In this document: in pieces, positions 50,544 through 59,396 of the stretch
Position numbering within the stretch: the first letter of the stretch is position 1
Layout of the letters: each line of letters starts with the position of its first letter
Assembly (NCBI RefSeq): GCF_003002955.1
Contig: NZ_PVTJ01000002.1
Span: 434,001 to 498,000, forward strand
Length of the DNA stretch: 64,000 nt
Source of the DNA: Glycomyces artemisiae
Lineage (GTDB): Bacteria > Actinomycetota > Actinomycetes > Mycobacteriales > Micromonosporaceae
Direction of reading: 5' to 3'
Made by a program: the position numbers and the translations under genes
The notes under the pieces: model-generated
Database searches by the model: none
Told to the model about the DNA's origin: nothing
What the model saw: only the letters and a program-made list of their open reading frames with translations

Positions 50544-51749
50544 CTAAGCGGGAGGCCAGATCCGGGGCGGCACCCAGTCGTCGGGGTCGGCGTTGTTCTG
50601 GTACACCCGGCCCACGGCGGTCTTGGCGCGCTTGGTGATCCGGTGCGCGATCTGGGCGGGCAGGGGCTCGAAGCCGGTTCCGTCCCAGACGCGGAAGACG
50701 CGGACCGGGACGTGGAGCACGGCCGCGTCGCCGTGCACGGGGACGTCCACAGTGAACTCGGTCGAGGTCTCGCCGTCGTAGTCGACGCGGAACCGGTGCG
50801 GCCCAGGCGCAAGCGGGTAGTGCCAGGCGGCCCAGTCGCACGGCACCTCGGCGCCGTCGATCCAGGCGCGCAGGCGCCCGGCGTGCGCGAGGGCGAGCGC
50901 CTCGCCGGTGCCCTCGTACGCCAGGGTCCCGTCGTCGGCCCGCGAAAGGCGGTACAGGAACAGGTCGTACACGACCAGCAGCCCCTGGGCCTTCCCGCGG
51001 GCGTCCTCAGCGGACGGATATGCGGTCGCGCCGCCGTCGGTGCGCGCGGATTCGAGTCGGTTCGCCTTGGCGCGCTTGTGGAGCGAGCGGGTCGCGGTGA
51101 TGCCCATGGCCGCGCCGCCGATGAGCACGAGCCCGCCGCCGCCGCCGATCGCGCCCGCCACGGCGCCGAACGTCCCGCCGTCCGACAGCGGGACGGCGAC
51201 CATCGCGAAGGCGAGCGCGATCGCGCCGACCACCGCGATGAGGCACCCGGCGCCCGAGACGTTCGCGGCCCGGCCGCCGAGGACCGGCAGCAGGTCGGAG
51301 GCGTCGCGCACCCGGTACAGCTGGGTCCGGTAGTCGACCTGGTGCCGCACGGCCACGCCCTGCCCGGTCGTGAAGTGGACGCGCTCGCCCGCGGCGACGG
51401 TGAACACGGCGCTGGCGGCGTCGGCGCCCTGGACGTCGAGCCGGTGCGTCCCCGGGGCGACCTCGACCTGGTAGCGGCCGTCCCCGGCGGCGACCGGAGC
51501 GCCGTCGAGGAGGAGCACGCCGGTCCGGTCGGCGGTGGCCGCGGTGCACACGAGGACGTCGAGCAGGCCCGAGCCGGGCCCGGGGTCGGCGGCGGCCGAG
51601 CGGCCCGCGCGGTAGTCCTCGACGGAGTCGAAGCGCAGCGTCGGGGCGCCGGGCGCTTCGTGGCGGCGCCCGTCCCGGTCGCGGTAGGCCGCCCGCGGGG
51701 CGTCGTCGACGTCCTGCGGGTCCCGGAACGCGCGCCCGGCGGCCTCCAC
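50544..51749 (-). CDS. Membrane protein with beta-sandwich repeats
   Basis: A 401-residue protein from GTG 51749, which overlaps the stop of the upstream gene (TAGTG). Two similar beta-rich segments: GVLLLDGAPVAAGDGRYQVEVAPGTHRLDVQGADAASAVFTVAAGERV and LRAWIDGAEVPCDWAAWHYPLAPGPHRFRVDYDGETSTEFTVDVPVHG. Between them are two TM segments (AGCLIAVVGAIALAFAMVAVPL and GAIGGGGGLVLIGGAAMGI). The beta units resemble PEGA-like or Ig-like domains. Cotranscribed with a WXG protein; probably a membrane accessory, function unknown. Confidence 0.65.
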   Translation of the reverse strand: MEAAGRAFRDPQDVDDAPRAAYRDRDGRRHEAPGAPTLRFDSVEDYRAGRSAAADPGPGSGLLDVLVCTAATADRTGVLLLDGAPVAAGDGRYQVEVAPGTHRLDVQGADAASAVFTVAAGERVHFTTGQGVAVRHQVDYRTQLYRVRDASDLLPVLGGRAANVSGAGCLIAVVGAIALAFAMVAVPLSDGGTFGAVAGAIGGGGGLVLIGGAAMGITATRSLHKRAKANRLESARTDGGATAYPSAEDARGKAQGLLVVYDLFLYRLSRADDGTLAYEGTGEALALAHAGRLRAWIDGAEVPCDWAAWHYPLAPGPHRFRVDYDGETSTEFTVDVPVHGDAAVLHVPVRVFRVWDGTGFEPLPAQIAHRITKRAKTAVGRVYQNNADPDDWVPPRIWPPA

Positions 51750-52981
51750 TAGCCGTTGAGCCCGTCGACGATCGAGGAGTCGGAGGGCGCGCCCGAGCCG
51801 GCCAGGTTGCCGACCATGCCGACGGACTTGATCCCGGCTTCGGCGAGCGGCGACGCGGCCTTGCCGAGGGTCTCGACGACGCGGCCGAGGATGGTGTTGG
51901 CCTGGAGGAACGCGTCGACGGCGGTCTTGTAGCGGCGGATGGCCAAGACGATCGACTGGATCGCGGAGCGGATCGAGTTGATCATCGCGGCGACGGCGGC
52001 GCCGCCGAAGGTCACGGCCGAGAGCGGCCCGGCCGCGGCCCACGTGATGATCTGCTGGCTCGCCCACTTCCCGGCGATGTCGAGGAGGGTCTTGCGGATG
52101 AGGGTCGCGATGAGCTCGGTGAGCTGGAGGAGCCCCTGCATGACCTGGATCTTGTCGCCGACGTCGACGACGGCCTCGGCGAACTCGGCGATCTTCTCAC
52201 GGGCGGCGTCGCCGTCCTTGCCCGACCAGGCGGTGAGCATCTCCTCGGGGACCTTCGCGACGGCCTCGCCGATCGGCGGCAGCGCGTCCTTGATCGGGTC
52301 CCAGCGCTGGATCTCCTGGTTCATGCGCTCGCCGTTGCCGGTGACCATGCCGACCAGGTCGTCGATGGGCTGGATGAGCGAGATGAGGAAGTCCAGGCCC
52401 GCGGAGATGAGGAACATGAGCGGGTCGGTGATCGCCTGCGCGACGTCGTTGAGGGTGCCGAGCAGCGAGTTCGAGACGTCGGCGACGGCGCCGATGAGCT
52501 CCCCGGCGTTCTCGGCGCGTCCGACCTTCTGGATCTTCTCGACGGTGTCCATCGCGCCGAAGATCGGCTTCGCGTAGGACTGCTTCTTCGACTCGCCGAT
52601 CTCGAACATCTGGAAGTTGCCGTCGCCGTCGGTGAAGGTCGAGCCGCCCCACTGGATGGAGCCGCCGATGCCCTCCGGCGAGAACTGGCTGAACTCCTTC
52701 GCGGTGTCCATGTCCGCGGTCTCCCACGACTCGCGGCAGTCCTTGAGTCGCCCGGCGTGGCCTTCGAGGCCCGCGGTGAGCATCTCGAACATCTCGCGCA
52801 GCTCGCCCAGCATCTGGTAGTAGCCCGGGGAGAAGAACAGGCCGGGCACGCCCCACGCCATCATGTCGAGGCCGTCGTCGTCGGCCTTGCCCTGGAGCTG
52901 CTGCGCGGCCGGGACCTGCCCGCGGAGCTGCTGCTCGGCGGATTCGAGCTGGGCGGGCGTGACGCCAACCGGTTCACCCAT
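51749..52981 (-). CDS. WXG-type long helical secretion protein (fused form)
   Basis: A 410-residue protein. The N-terminal part (VTPAQLESAEQQLRGQVPAAQ, MAWGVPGLFFSPGYYQMLGELREMFEML) corresponds to the EspC-like protein at 48625. The rest corresponds to the protein at 47573: LISAGLDFLISLIQPIDDLVGMVTGNGERM, the WXG turn LTAWSGKDGDAAREKIAEF, then long helices ending AGSGAPSDSSIVDGLNG. So one gene here equals two genes there. It diverges from two YbaB genes. Secretion or pore-like behaviour is inferred only. Confidence 0.75.
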   Translation of the reverse strand: MGEPVGVTPAQLESAEQQLRGQVPAAQQLQGKADDDGLDMMAWGVPGLFFSPGYYQMLGELREMFEMLTAGLEGHAGRLKDCRESWETADMDTAKEFSQFSPEGIGGSIQWGGSTFTDGDGNFQMFEIGESKKQSYAKPIFGAMDTVEKIQKVGRAENAGELIGAVADVSNSLLGTLNDVAQAITDPLMFLISAGLDFLISLIQPIDDLVGMVTGNGERMNQEIQRWDPIKDALPPIGEAVAKVPEEMLTAWSGKDGDAAREKIAEFAEAVVDVGDKIQVMQGLLQLTELIATLIRKTLLDIAGKWASQQIITWAAAGPLSAVTFGGAAVAAMINSIRSAIQSIVLAIRRYKTAVDAFLQANTILGRVVETLGKAASPLAEAGIKSVGMVGNLAGSGAPSDSSIVDGLNG

Positions 52982-53156
52982 GGGACACCTCTGATCGACG
53001 GGGGCGGAGCGGACTGACGTCAATATAGCGAAGCCCCCCAAACCGGCGCCAGTGACGAACCTGTTCACACCCGTGACCGGTGCTAGCAGGGTGCCGTTAG
53101 CATCGTGTGATCGCGGCCGACCCATCCGGCCGCGCCTGCCCCGGGAGGTGAGCGGT

Positions 53157-53492
53157 ATGCCGGAGGATCCGGCCGAGGACATGCGGCGTAAGGCCCGCGA
53201 GATCGAGCGCATCGCGGTCGAACTCGAAGGCGAGGCCGTCAGCGAGGACGGCTCGGTCCGCGTGGTGACCGGCGCCGCCGGCAACATCAAGGTGCTCGAC
53301 CTGCGCATGAGCGCGTTCCAGCTGTCCGGCGTCGAGCTCGGCGAGCTCATCGTCGAGACGATCCGGGACGCCGACCGGCGCACGCAGGCCGACCTCGCGC
53401 AGCGCGTCGGCGCCGTCATGGGCACAGCCCTGACGCCCGAGGACCTCGGCGGCAGCGGCCTCGCCCCCATCGACCCCGAGGAGCCCCGATGA
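53157..53492 (+). CDS. YbaB/EbfC family protein
   Basis: A 111-residue YbaB-type protein from ATG 53157 (GGGAGG upstream). A helix (EDMRRKAREIERIAVELE), the beta section AVSEDGSVRVVTGAAGNIKVLDLR, then FQLSGVELGELIVETIRDADRRTQADL. First of two tandem YbaB genes with a 4-base overlap. Divergent from the fused WXG protein gene, repeating the YbaB/EspC-type association seen at 360 and 40100. Confidence 0.85.
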   Translation: MPEDPAEDMRRKAREIERIAVELEGEAVSEDGSVRVVTGAAGNIKVLDLRMSAFQLSGVELGELIVETIRDADRRTQADLAQRVGAVMGTALTPEDLGGSGLAPIDPEEPR

Positions 53493-53887
53493 GCGATCAG
53501 CGCCCGACCGACCCCGAGGCGATGATGCGCCGCCTGGAGCAGATGCAGGCGGAGGCCGAGTCGATGCTCGCGAAGTTCAACGAGCTCAGCGAGCGGCTCG
53601 GCGCCGACGCCGTGGAGGTCTTCTCCGAGGACGGCCGCATCCGCGTCAAGCTCGACGCCGAGGGCAAGGTCGCCGAGATCGGCATCGACGAGTCCTCGAT
53701 GCGCCAGCACCAGTCGCTGTCCCCGACGATCATGGCGCTCATCCAGGAGGCCACCGCCACGCACGCGGTGAAGATGGCGCAGATGGCGCAGTCCCTCGTC
53801 GGCGACAAGATCGACGTCATGGGCATCGTCAACCGCGACATGCCCGAGCACCTGCGCGACCGCGCCCGCGACAACCTCGAACGCTAG
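53489..53887 (+). CDS. YbaB/EbfC family protein
   Basis: A 132-residue YbaB-type protein, ATGA overlap with the previous gene. Long N-terminal helix (MMRRLEQMQAEAESMLAKFNELSERL), beta section VEVFSEDGRIRVKLDAEGKVAEIGI, then a helical end (ATATHAVKMAQMAQSLVG). The two tandem proteins could form a heterodimer. In ESX-1, EspL is of this family. Confidence 0.85.
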   Translation: MSDQRPTDPEAMMRRLEQMQAEAESMLAKFNELSERLGADAVEVFSEDGRIRVKLDAEGKVAEIGIDESSMRQHQSLSPTIMALIQEATATHAVKMAQMAQSLVGDKIDVMGIVNRDMPEHLRDRARDNLER

Positions 53888-53962
53888 GGGCCCCTGCGGC
53901 CCGGCCCCCGTCCGGCGCCGCAGGGTCACCGCCCGGTTGCCCGACACCGGTATGTTGCTCGC

Positions 53963-54844
53963 ATGGGAATGAAGGACCGCCTGGAGCAGATGAAGCAGCG
54001 CGCCCAGGACGCAGGGAAGATGGTCGTCGACGTCGGCGTGGAGAGCGCCCGCGAGAAGCGCGACGCCGCAACGGGATTCGCCAAGGGCAAAGTGGACGAC
54101 GTGACGGGCTACGCGGTGCAGAAGCGCGACGCGGCCGTGGACTTCGCGGCGAACACCAAGTCCGCGTTCAAGGAGGGCGACTTCGAGGAGCTGCTCGCCC
54201 GGCTTCCCCTTCCGGCGCAGCCGGTCCAGGAGGAATGGCAGTGGAGCCTCGCGAAGCTCATCACCGCGGGGAGCAAGCCGCCCACCGGGACCGGGCTGCT
54301 GCTGGGCCTGCTCGACAACTTCGGGACGATCGACATCGGCCCGAAGGAGGTCGGCTTCGACGGCGGGACCGCCAAGTGGCACAAGGTGAAGGCGATCCGG
54401 ACCCGCTCGCTCGACGGGATCCTCCAGAAGCTCTCGACCGACACGTTCACCGAGTCGATCGAGGCGCTCCTGCCGCCCGTCCCGGGCCGCGGCTGGGTCT
54501 CCGAGAAGGCCACCTCCGCGATCTTCACCCTGTGGGCCATGGTCGCCGACCTCGCGATCCGCGACCCCGAGGCGGGCCACCGCCAGGTCGTGTGCGAGAT
54601 CGAGTACAAGGGCTGGATCTTCACGAAGGAGGCCGCGACCGGGTACTTCACCGGCCCCGTCATGGCGCTCCTGCCGAACCTCGACCGGATCTTCCGCGAC
54701 GAGGCCGCGAGCCGCGGCATCCTCGTCGAGCAGGCCGAGGACACCGCGATCGAGAACGCGGAGGCGCGCGTCGCGTGGCTGCGCGAGAAGCACGCGGGGA
54801 TCGTCGCCAAGCGCGAGGCCGCGCAGAAGGCGATCGAGTACTAA
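53963..54844 (+). CDS. Hypothetical protein with amphipathic N-terminal helix
   Basis: A 293-residue soluble protein from ATG 53963. The first 65 residues are a charged helix (DRLEQMKQRAQDAGKMVVDVGVESAREKRDAATGFAKGK) like LEA or apolipoprotein-type helices. A globular part with TGTGLLLGLLDNFGTIDIGPKEVGFDGG and GHRQVVCEIEYKGWIFTKEAATGYF follows, and a C-terminal helix rich in Ala/Arg/Glu. Family unknown. It lies 75 bases after the tandem YbaB genes and may belong to that operon. Confidence 0.6.
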   Translation: MGMKDRLEQMKQRAQDAGKMVVDVGVESAREKRDAATGFAKGKVDDVTGYAVQKRDAAVDFAANTKSAFKEGDFEELLARLPLPAQPVQEEWQWSLAKLITAGSKPPTGTGLLLGLLDNFGTIDIGPKEVGFDGGTAKWHKVKAIRTRSLDGILQKLSTDTFTESIEALLPPVPGRGWVSEKATSAIFTLWAMVADLAIRDPEAGHRQVVCEIEYKGWIFTKEAATGYFTGPVMALLPNLDRIFRDEAASRGILVEQAEDTAIENAEARVAWLREKHAGIVAKREAAQKAIEY

Positions 54845-54857
54845 GCGCCCCTTGGGT

Positions 54858-55859
54858 CTACGACTGCTTGGGGTGCGTCTCGCCGGGGTAGCGGAGCCCG
54901 ATCCGGGCCCGCACCTCGTCGAGGATCTCCATGACCTCAAGGGTCGACTGCGGCGGCACCAGGGTCGACTCCAGGCGGCCCTGCCGCAGCGCGCGGTGCA
55001 CTTCGAGGGCCTCGTGGACGTAGCCGTGGCCGACGTACGGCGCCTCGAACTCCCGCGGCGGCTCGTTGTACCGCACCAGCGTGTACCCGCTGGGCCGGTA
55101 CGCGTAGTCGCGCAGCTCGATCCGGCCCTCGGTGCCCGCGATCGTGACCTCGTTCGCGGCGCCGCCGCGGTAGGAGCACGACAGCTGCGCGACGGCCTTC
55201 GGGTACTGGAGCGTGATCGCGGTCTGCGCGTCGACGCCGGTCACCTCGTCCATGACGGCCACGGCCGACACCGACTCGGGGACGCCGAGCGCCAAGTGCG
55301 CCAACGTCACCGGGTACACGCCGAGGTCGAGCAGGGCGCCGCCCGCGAGCTCGGGGTTGCGGAGCCGGTGCGAGGGCGGGATGTCCCCGGCGGTCGCGAA
55401 GTTCCCGTTGACGGACACGACCTCGCCGATCATGCCCTCCTTGATGGCCCGGCGCATCTCCCGGATCGCCGGGTTGCAGCGGGTCCACATTGCCTCCATG
55501 AGGAACCGCTGGTGCTCGCGGGCCACGTCGAACATGGTGCGGGCCTGCGCCGCGTTGTACGCGAACGCCTTCTCGCACAGGACGTGCTTGCCCGCCTCCA
55601 GGAGCCGGAGGGTCGGCAGGTAGTGGTGGGAGTGGGGGGTCGCGACGTACACGATGTCGACCTCGTCGTCGGCGGCGAGCGCCTGGACGGAGTCCCATGC
55701 GTGAGGGATGTCGTGCTTCTTGGCGAACGCGGCGGCGCGCTCCGCCGATCGAGAGGCCACAGCGGTGACGCGGCAATCGTCGAGGAGGGCAAGATCTTCC
55801 ACAAAGGTCGATGCGATTCCGCCGGTCGCCAGGATTCCCCATCGGATCGGTTCAACCAT
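54858..55859 (-). CDS. Gfo/Idh/MocA family oxidoreductase
   Basis: A 333-residue NAD(P)-dependent oxidoreductase. The N-terminal Rossmann motif is WGILATGGIASTFVEDL, then VTAVASRSAERAAAFAKKHDIPHAW; the family EK motif appears in GKHVLCEKAFAYNAAQA. The C-terminal domain includes GGALLDLGVYPVTLAHLALG with the Asp-x-x-x-Y/H region. Substrate, probably a sugar or trans-dihydrodiol, unknown. ATG 55859 gives the normal family length. Convergent with the gene at 53963. Confidence 0.92.
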   Translation of the reverse strand: MVEPIRWGILATGGIASTFVEDLALLDDCRVTAVASRSAERAAAFAKKHDIPHAWDSVQALAADDEVDIVYVATPHSHHYLPTLRLLEAGKHVLCEKAFAYNAAQARTMFDVAREHQRFLMEAMWTRCNPAIREMRRAIKEGMIGEVVSVNGNFATAGDIPPSHRLRNPELAGGALLDLGVYPVTLAHLALGVPESVSAVAVMDEVTGVDAQTAITLQYPKAVAQLSCSYRGGAANEVTIAGTEGRIELRDYAYRPSGYTLVRYNEPPREFEAPYVGHGYVHEALEVHRALRQGRLESTLVPPQSTLEVMEILDEVRARIGLRYPGETHPKQS

Positions 55860-56050
55860 GGACGTAAGCACACCACAACTTCCGGCGATCGTCAACACGA
55901 GGGTGAGCGGTACTATCTCCGCCAACCGGGCCATTTCCCGGCAAGACGGTGACCGTGTGTAGCGCCCCGACGCCACCGCGTGCGCGATGTGACCAGCCCC
56001 CCACCGGCCGGCCGGTCGGCCCGGCGCTCCCGGGCCGCTCCCGTGGCATC

Positions 56051-56237
56051 ATGGGCGCCATGCAGACGACTCACGGCCTGGACGCCGCCGCCCTCGCGCT
56101 CGCCGCTTCGGCCGAAGGCGACTCGGAGGCGGGCGCGGCACTGGGCGCGATCCTGCTGGGCCTGCTCGTCATCGTCGTGCTCGGCGTGGTCCTCGTGAAG
56201 ACCGTGGGCCGCAAGAAGGACGACCCGAAGGACTTAG
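56051..56237 (+). CDS. Small single-TM protein; stop one base out of frame
   Basis: From ATG 56051 (ATG 56060 is also possible) the frame encodes a short polar start, one TM segment (LGAILLGLLVIVVLGVVLVKTVG) and a basic/acidic end RKKDDPKD, a typical small membrane protein. The next codons read TTA-GGG, and the frame then runs on antisense to moaE/moeA, which is not credible. A TAG lies one base off at 56235-56237, so the end given is not in frame as sequenced. Convergent with moaE. Confidence 0.4.
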
Positions 56238-56647
56238 GGGCAGTTGACCCACTCGTCGGTGCCGTCGGCGAAGTACTGGTGCTTCCAGATCGGCAGGCGG
56301 GCCTTCACCTCGTCGACGAGGTCGGCGCACGCCTCGAACGCCTCCTTGCGGTGCTCCGCGGCGACGGCCGCGACCAGCGCCGGGTCGCCGATCGCGAGAT
56401 CCCCGACCCGGTGCGAGACGACGACGCCCCGCACGCCGGGACGCGCGGCGATCTCCTCGGCGATGCGGCGCAGCTCCTCGCCCGCCGACGGGTGCCCCTC
56501 GTAGGACAGCGACAGGACGCCGCGGCCGTGGTCGTGGTTGCGCACGACCCCAGCGAACGAGACGACCGCACCGGCTTCGGCGGCCGAGACGGCCGCCTCG
56601 TGCTCGGACACGTCGAGCGGGGCGTCGAGGACTCGGGCGCGGATCAT
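56234..56647 (-). CDS. moaE: Molybdopterin synthase catalytic subunit MoaE
   Basis: A 137-residue MoaE: AGAVVSFAGVVRNHDHGRGVLSLSYEGH near the start, VVSHRVGDLAIGDPALVAAVAAEHRKEAFEACADLVDEVKARLPIWKHQYFADG with the conserved Lys residues of the active site, and the end EWVNCP. It adds dithiolene sulfur to precursor Z (cPMP) with MoaD. Last gene of moaC-mog-moeA-moaE; its start overlaps the moeA stop by 4 bases. Confidence 0.93.
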   Translation of the reverse strand: MIRARVLDAPLDVSEHEAAVSAAEAGAVVSFAGVVRNHDHGRGVLSLSYEGHPSAGEELRRIAEEIAARPGVRGVVVSHRVGDLAIGDPALVAAVAAEHRKEAFEACADLVDEVKARLPIWKHQYFADGTDEWVNCP

Positions 56648-57801
56648 GACGACACTCCAGGGACGGTGGCGAGGTCGACGACGGTCCCGGCGGCGGCCGC
56701 GTCGTCAGGGGGGATGACCGCGAACCCGGCGGCGCCCGCGAGCCCGCGGAGCATCGCCGAACCGTGGTGGGCGAGCCGCCGCCCGGCCGGGTCGACCAGT
56801 GCGAGGTGCGTGAACGAGCCGCGGCCCGGCACGTCCTCGGCGAGCTCGACGGTGCGCAGCGGCGGCAGCGGCAGGCCGCGCAGGCCCGCCAGGAGCGGCG
56901 CGACGACCGTGACGACCGCGATCACGGCCGACTGCGGGTTGCCGGGGAGCCCGGCGATGAACTTGCCGTCCGCGGTGCGCGCCAACAGCATCGGGAACCC
57001 GGGGCGCACGGCGACGGTGTTGAGCACGTACTCGGCGCCGATCTCGGCGAGCGCGGCGTGCAGGTGGTCGACGGGCCCGACCATGGTCCCGCCGGTGGTG
57101 CAGACGACGTCGGCGTCGGCGAGGGCCTCGCGCAGGGCGGCGACGTGCGCTTCGAGGGTGTCCGCGACCGGGCCGATCGACGCCTGGACGTCGGCGCCGA
57201 CGAGGAGGTGCGGGACCATCGGGCCGAGGGCGTCGCGGATGCGGCCCTTCCCGGAGACGCCGCTGGTCAGCAGCTCGTCGCCGAAGACGACGACGCGGGC
57301 GCGCGGGCGCCCGTGCGCGGGGAGCGTCAGGTGGCCCGCGGCGGCGGCGAGGCCGATCACGGGCGGCGTGACGGGCGTGCCCGCGGGCATGAGCTCCTCG
57401 CCGTGGCGGGCCTCTTCTCCGGCCTCGCGCCATTCGCGGTCGGTCGGACCCGAGACGTAGCCGTCCTCCACGGTGCTGTGCTCCAGGCGGATGAGGCCGT
57501 CGGTGCCCTCGGGGACCTGCGCGCCGGTCGCGATCTTCACGGCCGCACCGGAAGCCAGGGGCTCGGGGACGTGCCCGGCGAGCACTTCGCCGCCGATGCG
57601 CCACGGCCCGGTGCCGGCGACGGCCCAGCCGTCGACCGCGGAGGTCGGGAACGCGGGCAGGTCGGACACGGCGGTCAAGGGCGCGGCGAGCGCGGACCCG
57701 GCGGCCTCGGCGAACGGCAGCTCGGCGGGCGCCGGTTTCGCGGCATAGCCTGCGGCCCAAGCGGTCTCGCGGGCGTCGGCCCAGGTGATGGGGTCGGTCA
57801 T
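56644..57801 (-). CDS. moeA: Molybdopterin molybdotransferase MoeA
   Basis: A 385-residue MoeA that inserts molybdate into adenylylated molybdopterin. Landmarks: SDLPAFPTSAVDGWAVAG, VKIATGAQVPEGTDGLIRLEH, TTGGTMVGPVDHLHAALAEIG (MPT-binding), FIAGLPGNPQSAVIAVVT, and a C-terminal beta domain. The usual conserved DVPPFD-x-S-x-MDGYA element reads DLPAFPTSAVDGWA here. The start overlaps the mog stop by 4 bases, so translation is coupled. Confidence 0.93.
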   Translation of the reverse strand: MTDPITWADARETAWAAGYAAKPAPAELPFAEAAGSALAAPLTAVSDLPAFPTSAVDGWAVAGTGPWRIGGEVLAGHVPEPLASGAAVKIATGAQVPEGTDGLIRLEHSTVEDGYVSGPTDREWREAGEEARHGEELMPAGTPVTPPVIGLAAAAGHLTLPAHGRPRARVVVFGDELLTSGVSGKGRIRDALGPMVPHLLVGADVQASIGPVADTLEAHVAALREALADADVVCTTGGTMVGPVDHLHAALAEIGAEYVLNTVAVRPGFPMLLARTADGKFIAGLPGNPQSAVIAVVTVVAPLLAGLRGLPLPPLRTVELAEDVPGRGSFTHLALVDPAGRRLAHHGSAMLRGLAGAAGFAVIPPDDAAAAGTVVDLATVPGVSS

Positions 57802-58289
57802 GCTGTCCTCTCATGGTCGCCGTCGTGCAGCTGGGCGACCGCGTGCTCGATGAGGGCCCCGGTGAGGACGGCCAGGCCGTCCTTCGCGGCGCCCCGCGAC
57901 CCGGCCAGGTTGACGATGAGCGTGCGCCCGGCGACGCCCGCGATCCCGCGCGACAGCGCCGCGTGCGGGGTCTTCGCGAGCCCGGCCGCGCGGATCGCCT
58001 CGGCGATCCCGGGGACCTCGTAGTCGACGACCTCGCTGGTCTGGTCCGGCGTCAGGTCGAGGCTGGTCAGGCCCGTCCCGCCGGAGGTGACCACGAGGTC
58101 CGCGCCCGCGGCGACCGCCGCGCGCATGGCCGCGCCGACCTCGGCGCCGTCGTGCACGACGACCGGCCCGGTCACGGCGAACCCCTCCGCACGGAACCCA
58201 TCGGCCAGGATCGGCCCCGACTCGTCCTCGTAAACCCCATCGGCCGCCCGATTCGAAGCGACGATGACGGTCACCTTTATCGATGCCAT
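57798..58289 (-). CDS. MogA/MoaB-like molybdenum cofactor protein
   Basis: A 163-residue MogA/MoaB-type protein (molybdopterin adenylyltransferase fold): VIVASNRAADGVYEDESGPIL, ADLVVTSGGTGLTSLDLTPDQTSEVVDYEVPGIAEAIR, ALSRGIAGVAGRTLIVNLAGSRGAAKDGL. The GGTG and PGSxxA-like LAGSRGAA motifs mark the MPT site. The start overlaps the end of moaC by 13 bases. Confidence 0.92.
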   Translation of the reverse strand: MASIKVTVIVASNRAADGVYEDESGPILADGFRAEGFAVTGPVVVHDGAEVGAAMRAAVAAGADLVVTSGGTGLTSLDLTPDQTSEVVDYEVPGIAEAIRAAGLAKTPHAALSRGIAGVAGRTLIVNLAGSRGAAKDGLAVLTGALIEHAVAQLHDGDHERTA

Positions 58290-58819
58290 TCGCCCTCACC
58301 CGTCGCCCCGCCCAGCCGCTCGCTGCGCTCGCTTCCCCGAACCGGAGGCGCTTCGCGCCGCCATTCCTGTGTCTTCCCTCCCAGCTTCTCCTCGACCTTG
58401 ATGTCCGAGATGACAGCGGCCGGGTCCACGGCCTTCACCATGTCCACCAGCGTCAACGCCGCCACCGACACGGCCGTGAGGGCCTCCATCTCGACCCCGG
58501 TCCGGTCGGCGGTCTTGACGCGGGCGGCGATGTCCACGCCCTCGTCGGTCACCGTCAGGTCGACCTTCACGCCGCTGATCGCGATCGGGTGGCACAGCGG
58601 CACCAGGTCAGGGGTGCGCTTGGCGGCCATGATCCCCGCGATGCGCGCGGTCGCGAGCGCGTCGCCCTTCGCGAGGGAGTTCTCCCGCAGGGCCGCCACG
58701 ACCTCCGGCGTCGTGCGCAGCCGCCCGGTCGCCAGCGCCGAGCGCTGCGAGACGTCCTTGCCGGAGACGTCCACCATCCGGGCCGCACCGGTCGAGTCCA
58801 CGTGGGTCAGGTCGGTCAT
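58277..58819 (-). CDS. moaC: Cyclic pyranopterin monophosphate synthase MoaC
   Basis: A 180-residue MoaC; ATG 58819. Landmarks: ARMVDVSGKDVSQRSALATG, GIMAAKRTPDLVPLCHPI, DRTGVEMEALTAVSVAALTLVDMVKAVDP with the catalytic Lys region, and IKVEEKLGGK. It converts the MoaA product to cPMP. A basic 20-residue tail (PPVRGSERSERLGGATGEG) is longer than usual and overlaps the next gene. moaA and moaD are not in the window. Confidence 0.93.
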   Translation of the reverse strand: MTDLTHVDSTGAARMVDVSGKDVSQRSALATGRLRTTPEVVAALRENSLAKGDALATARIAGIMAAKRTPDLVPLCHPIAISGVKVDLTVTDEGVDIAARVKTADRTGVEMEALTAVSVAALTLVDMVKAVDPAAVISDIKVEEKLGGKTQEWRREAPPVRGSERSERLGGATGEGEWHR

Positions 58820-58877
58820 GCTGCGAAGTCTAGCCGCGGCGGGGGACAAGACGCCGTTTCCGCGGCAGTGCGGGAGG

Positions 58878-59273
58878 TCAGTCGCGGTCGGTCCAGAACG
58901 CGAGGTTGGCGAAGATCGAGGTGACGAACGGCCCGAACACGAGGATCAGCGGGAGGATCGCCTCGAACCGCGAGAACAGGCCCAGTCCTGGGAGCGGGCC
59001 GATGAGCGTCGACGGCTCCATGCCCGGCTCGAAGTCGCCCAGGATCGTGATCTCCTCTGGGCCCGAAGGGGTCTCGCGCAGCGCGGGGGACCGCATCCAG
59101 GACCCGTCGGTGCACCAGGTGCCGACGCAGTTCGGGTCCTCGCCGTCGTCGAGGACGGTCACCGTCTCGTACTCGCCCCAGAACAGGTACGAGACGCACC
59201 AGACGATGACGGCGCCGGTCAGGCCGAACCAGAGGGCGAGCAGCAGGGCGGCGATGGCGCGCTTGAGGGACAC
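58878..59273 (-). CDS. Two-TM hypothetical protein
   Basis: A 131-residue protein from GTG 59273 (GGAG 8 bases upstream). TM segments ALLLALWFGLTGAVIVWCVSYLFW near the start and ILPLILVFGPFVTSIFANLAFW at the end. The external loop holds Cys residues in DPNCVGTWCTDGSW, likely a disulfide. Family unknown. Upstream of moaC on the same strand, 58 bases apart. Confidence 0.65.
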   Translation of the reverse strand: MSLKRAIAALLLALWFGLTGAVIVWCVSYLFWGEYETVTVLDDGEDPNCVGTWCTDGSWMRSPALRETPSGPEEITILGDFEPGMEPSTLIGPLPGLGLFSRFEAILPLILVFGPFVTSIFANLAFWTDRD

Positions 59274-59396
59274 ATGGGCTCCAAGTGGTCGAGGGGACGC
59301 AAGGGAACGTGAGGGGCGGGGCCGCTCCAGCGTACGCGGCCACTTCGCGGTGCGGCCTCGGATTCGGCGCCGCGGGCCTGTATTAGCGTCGGGTGC

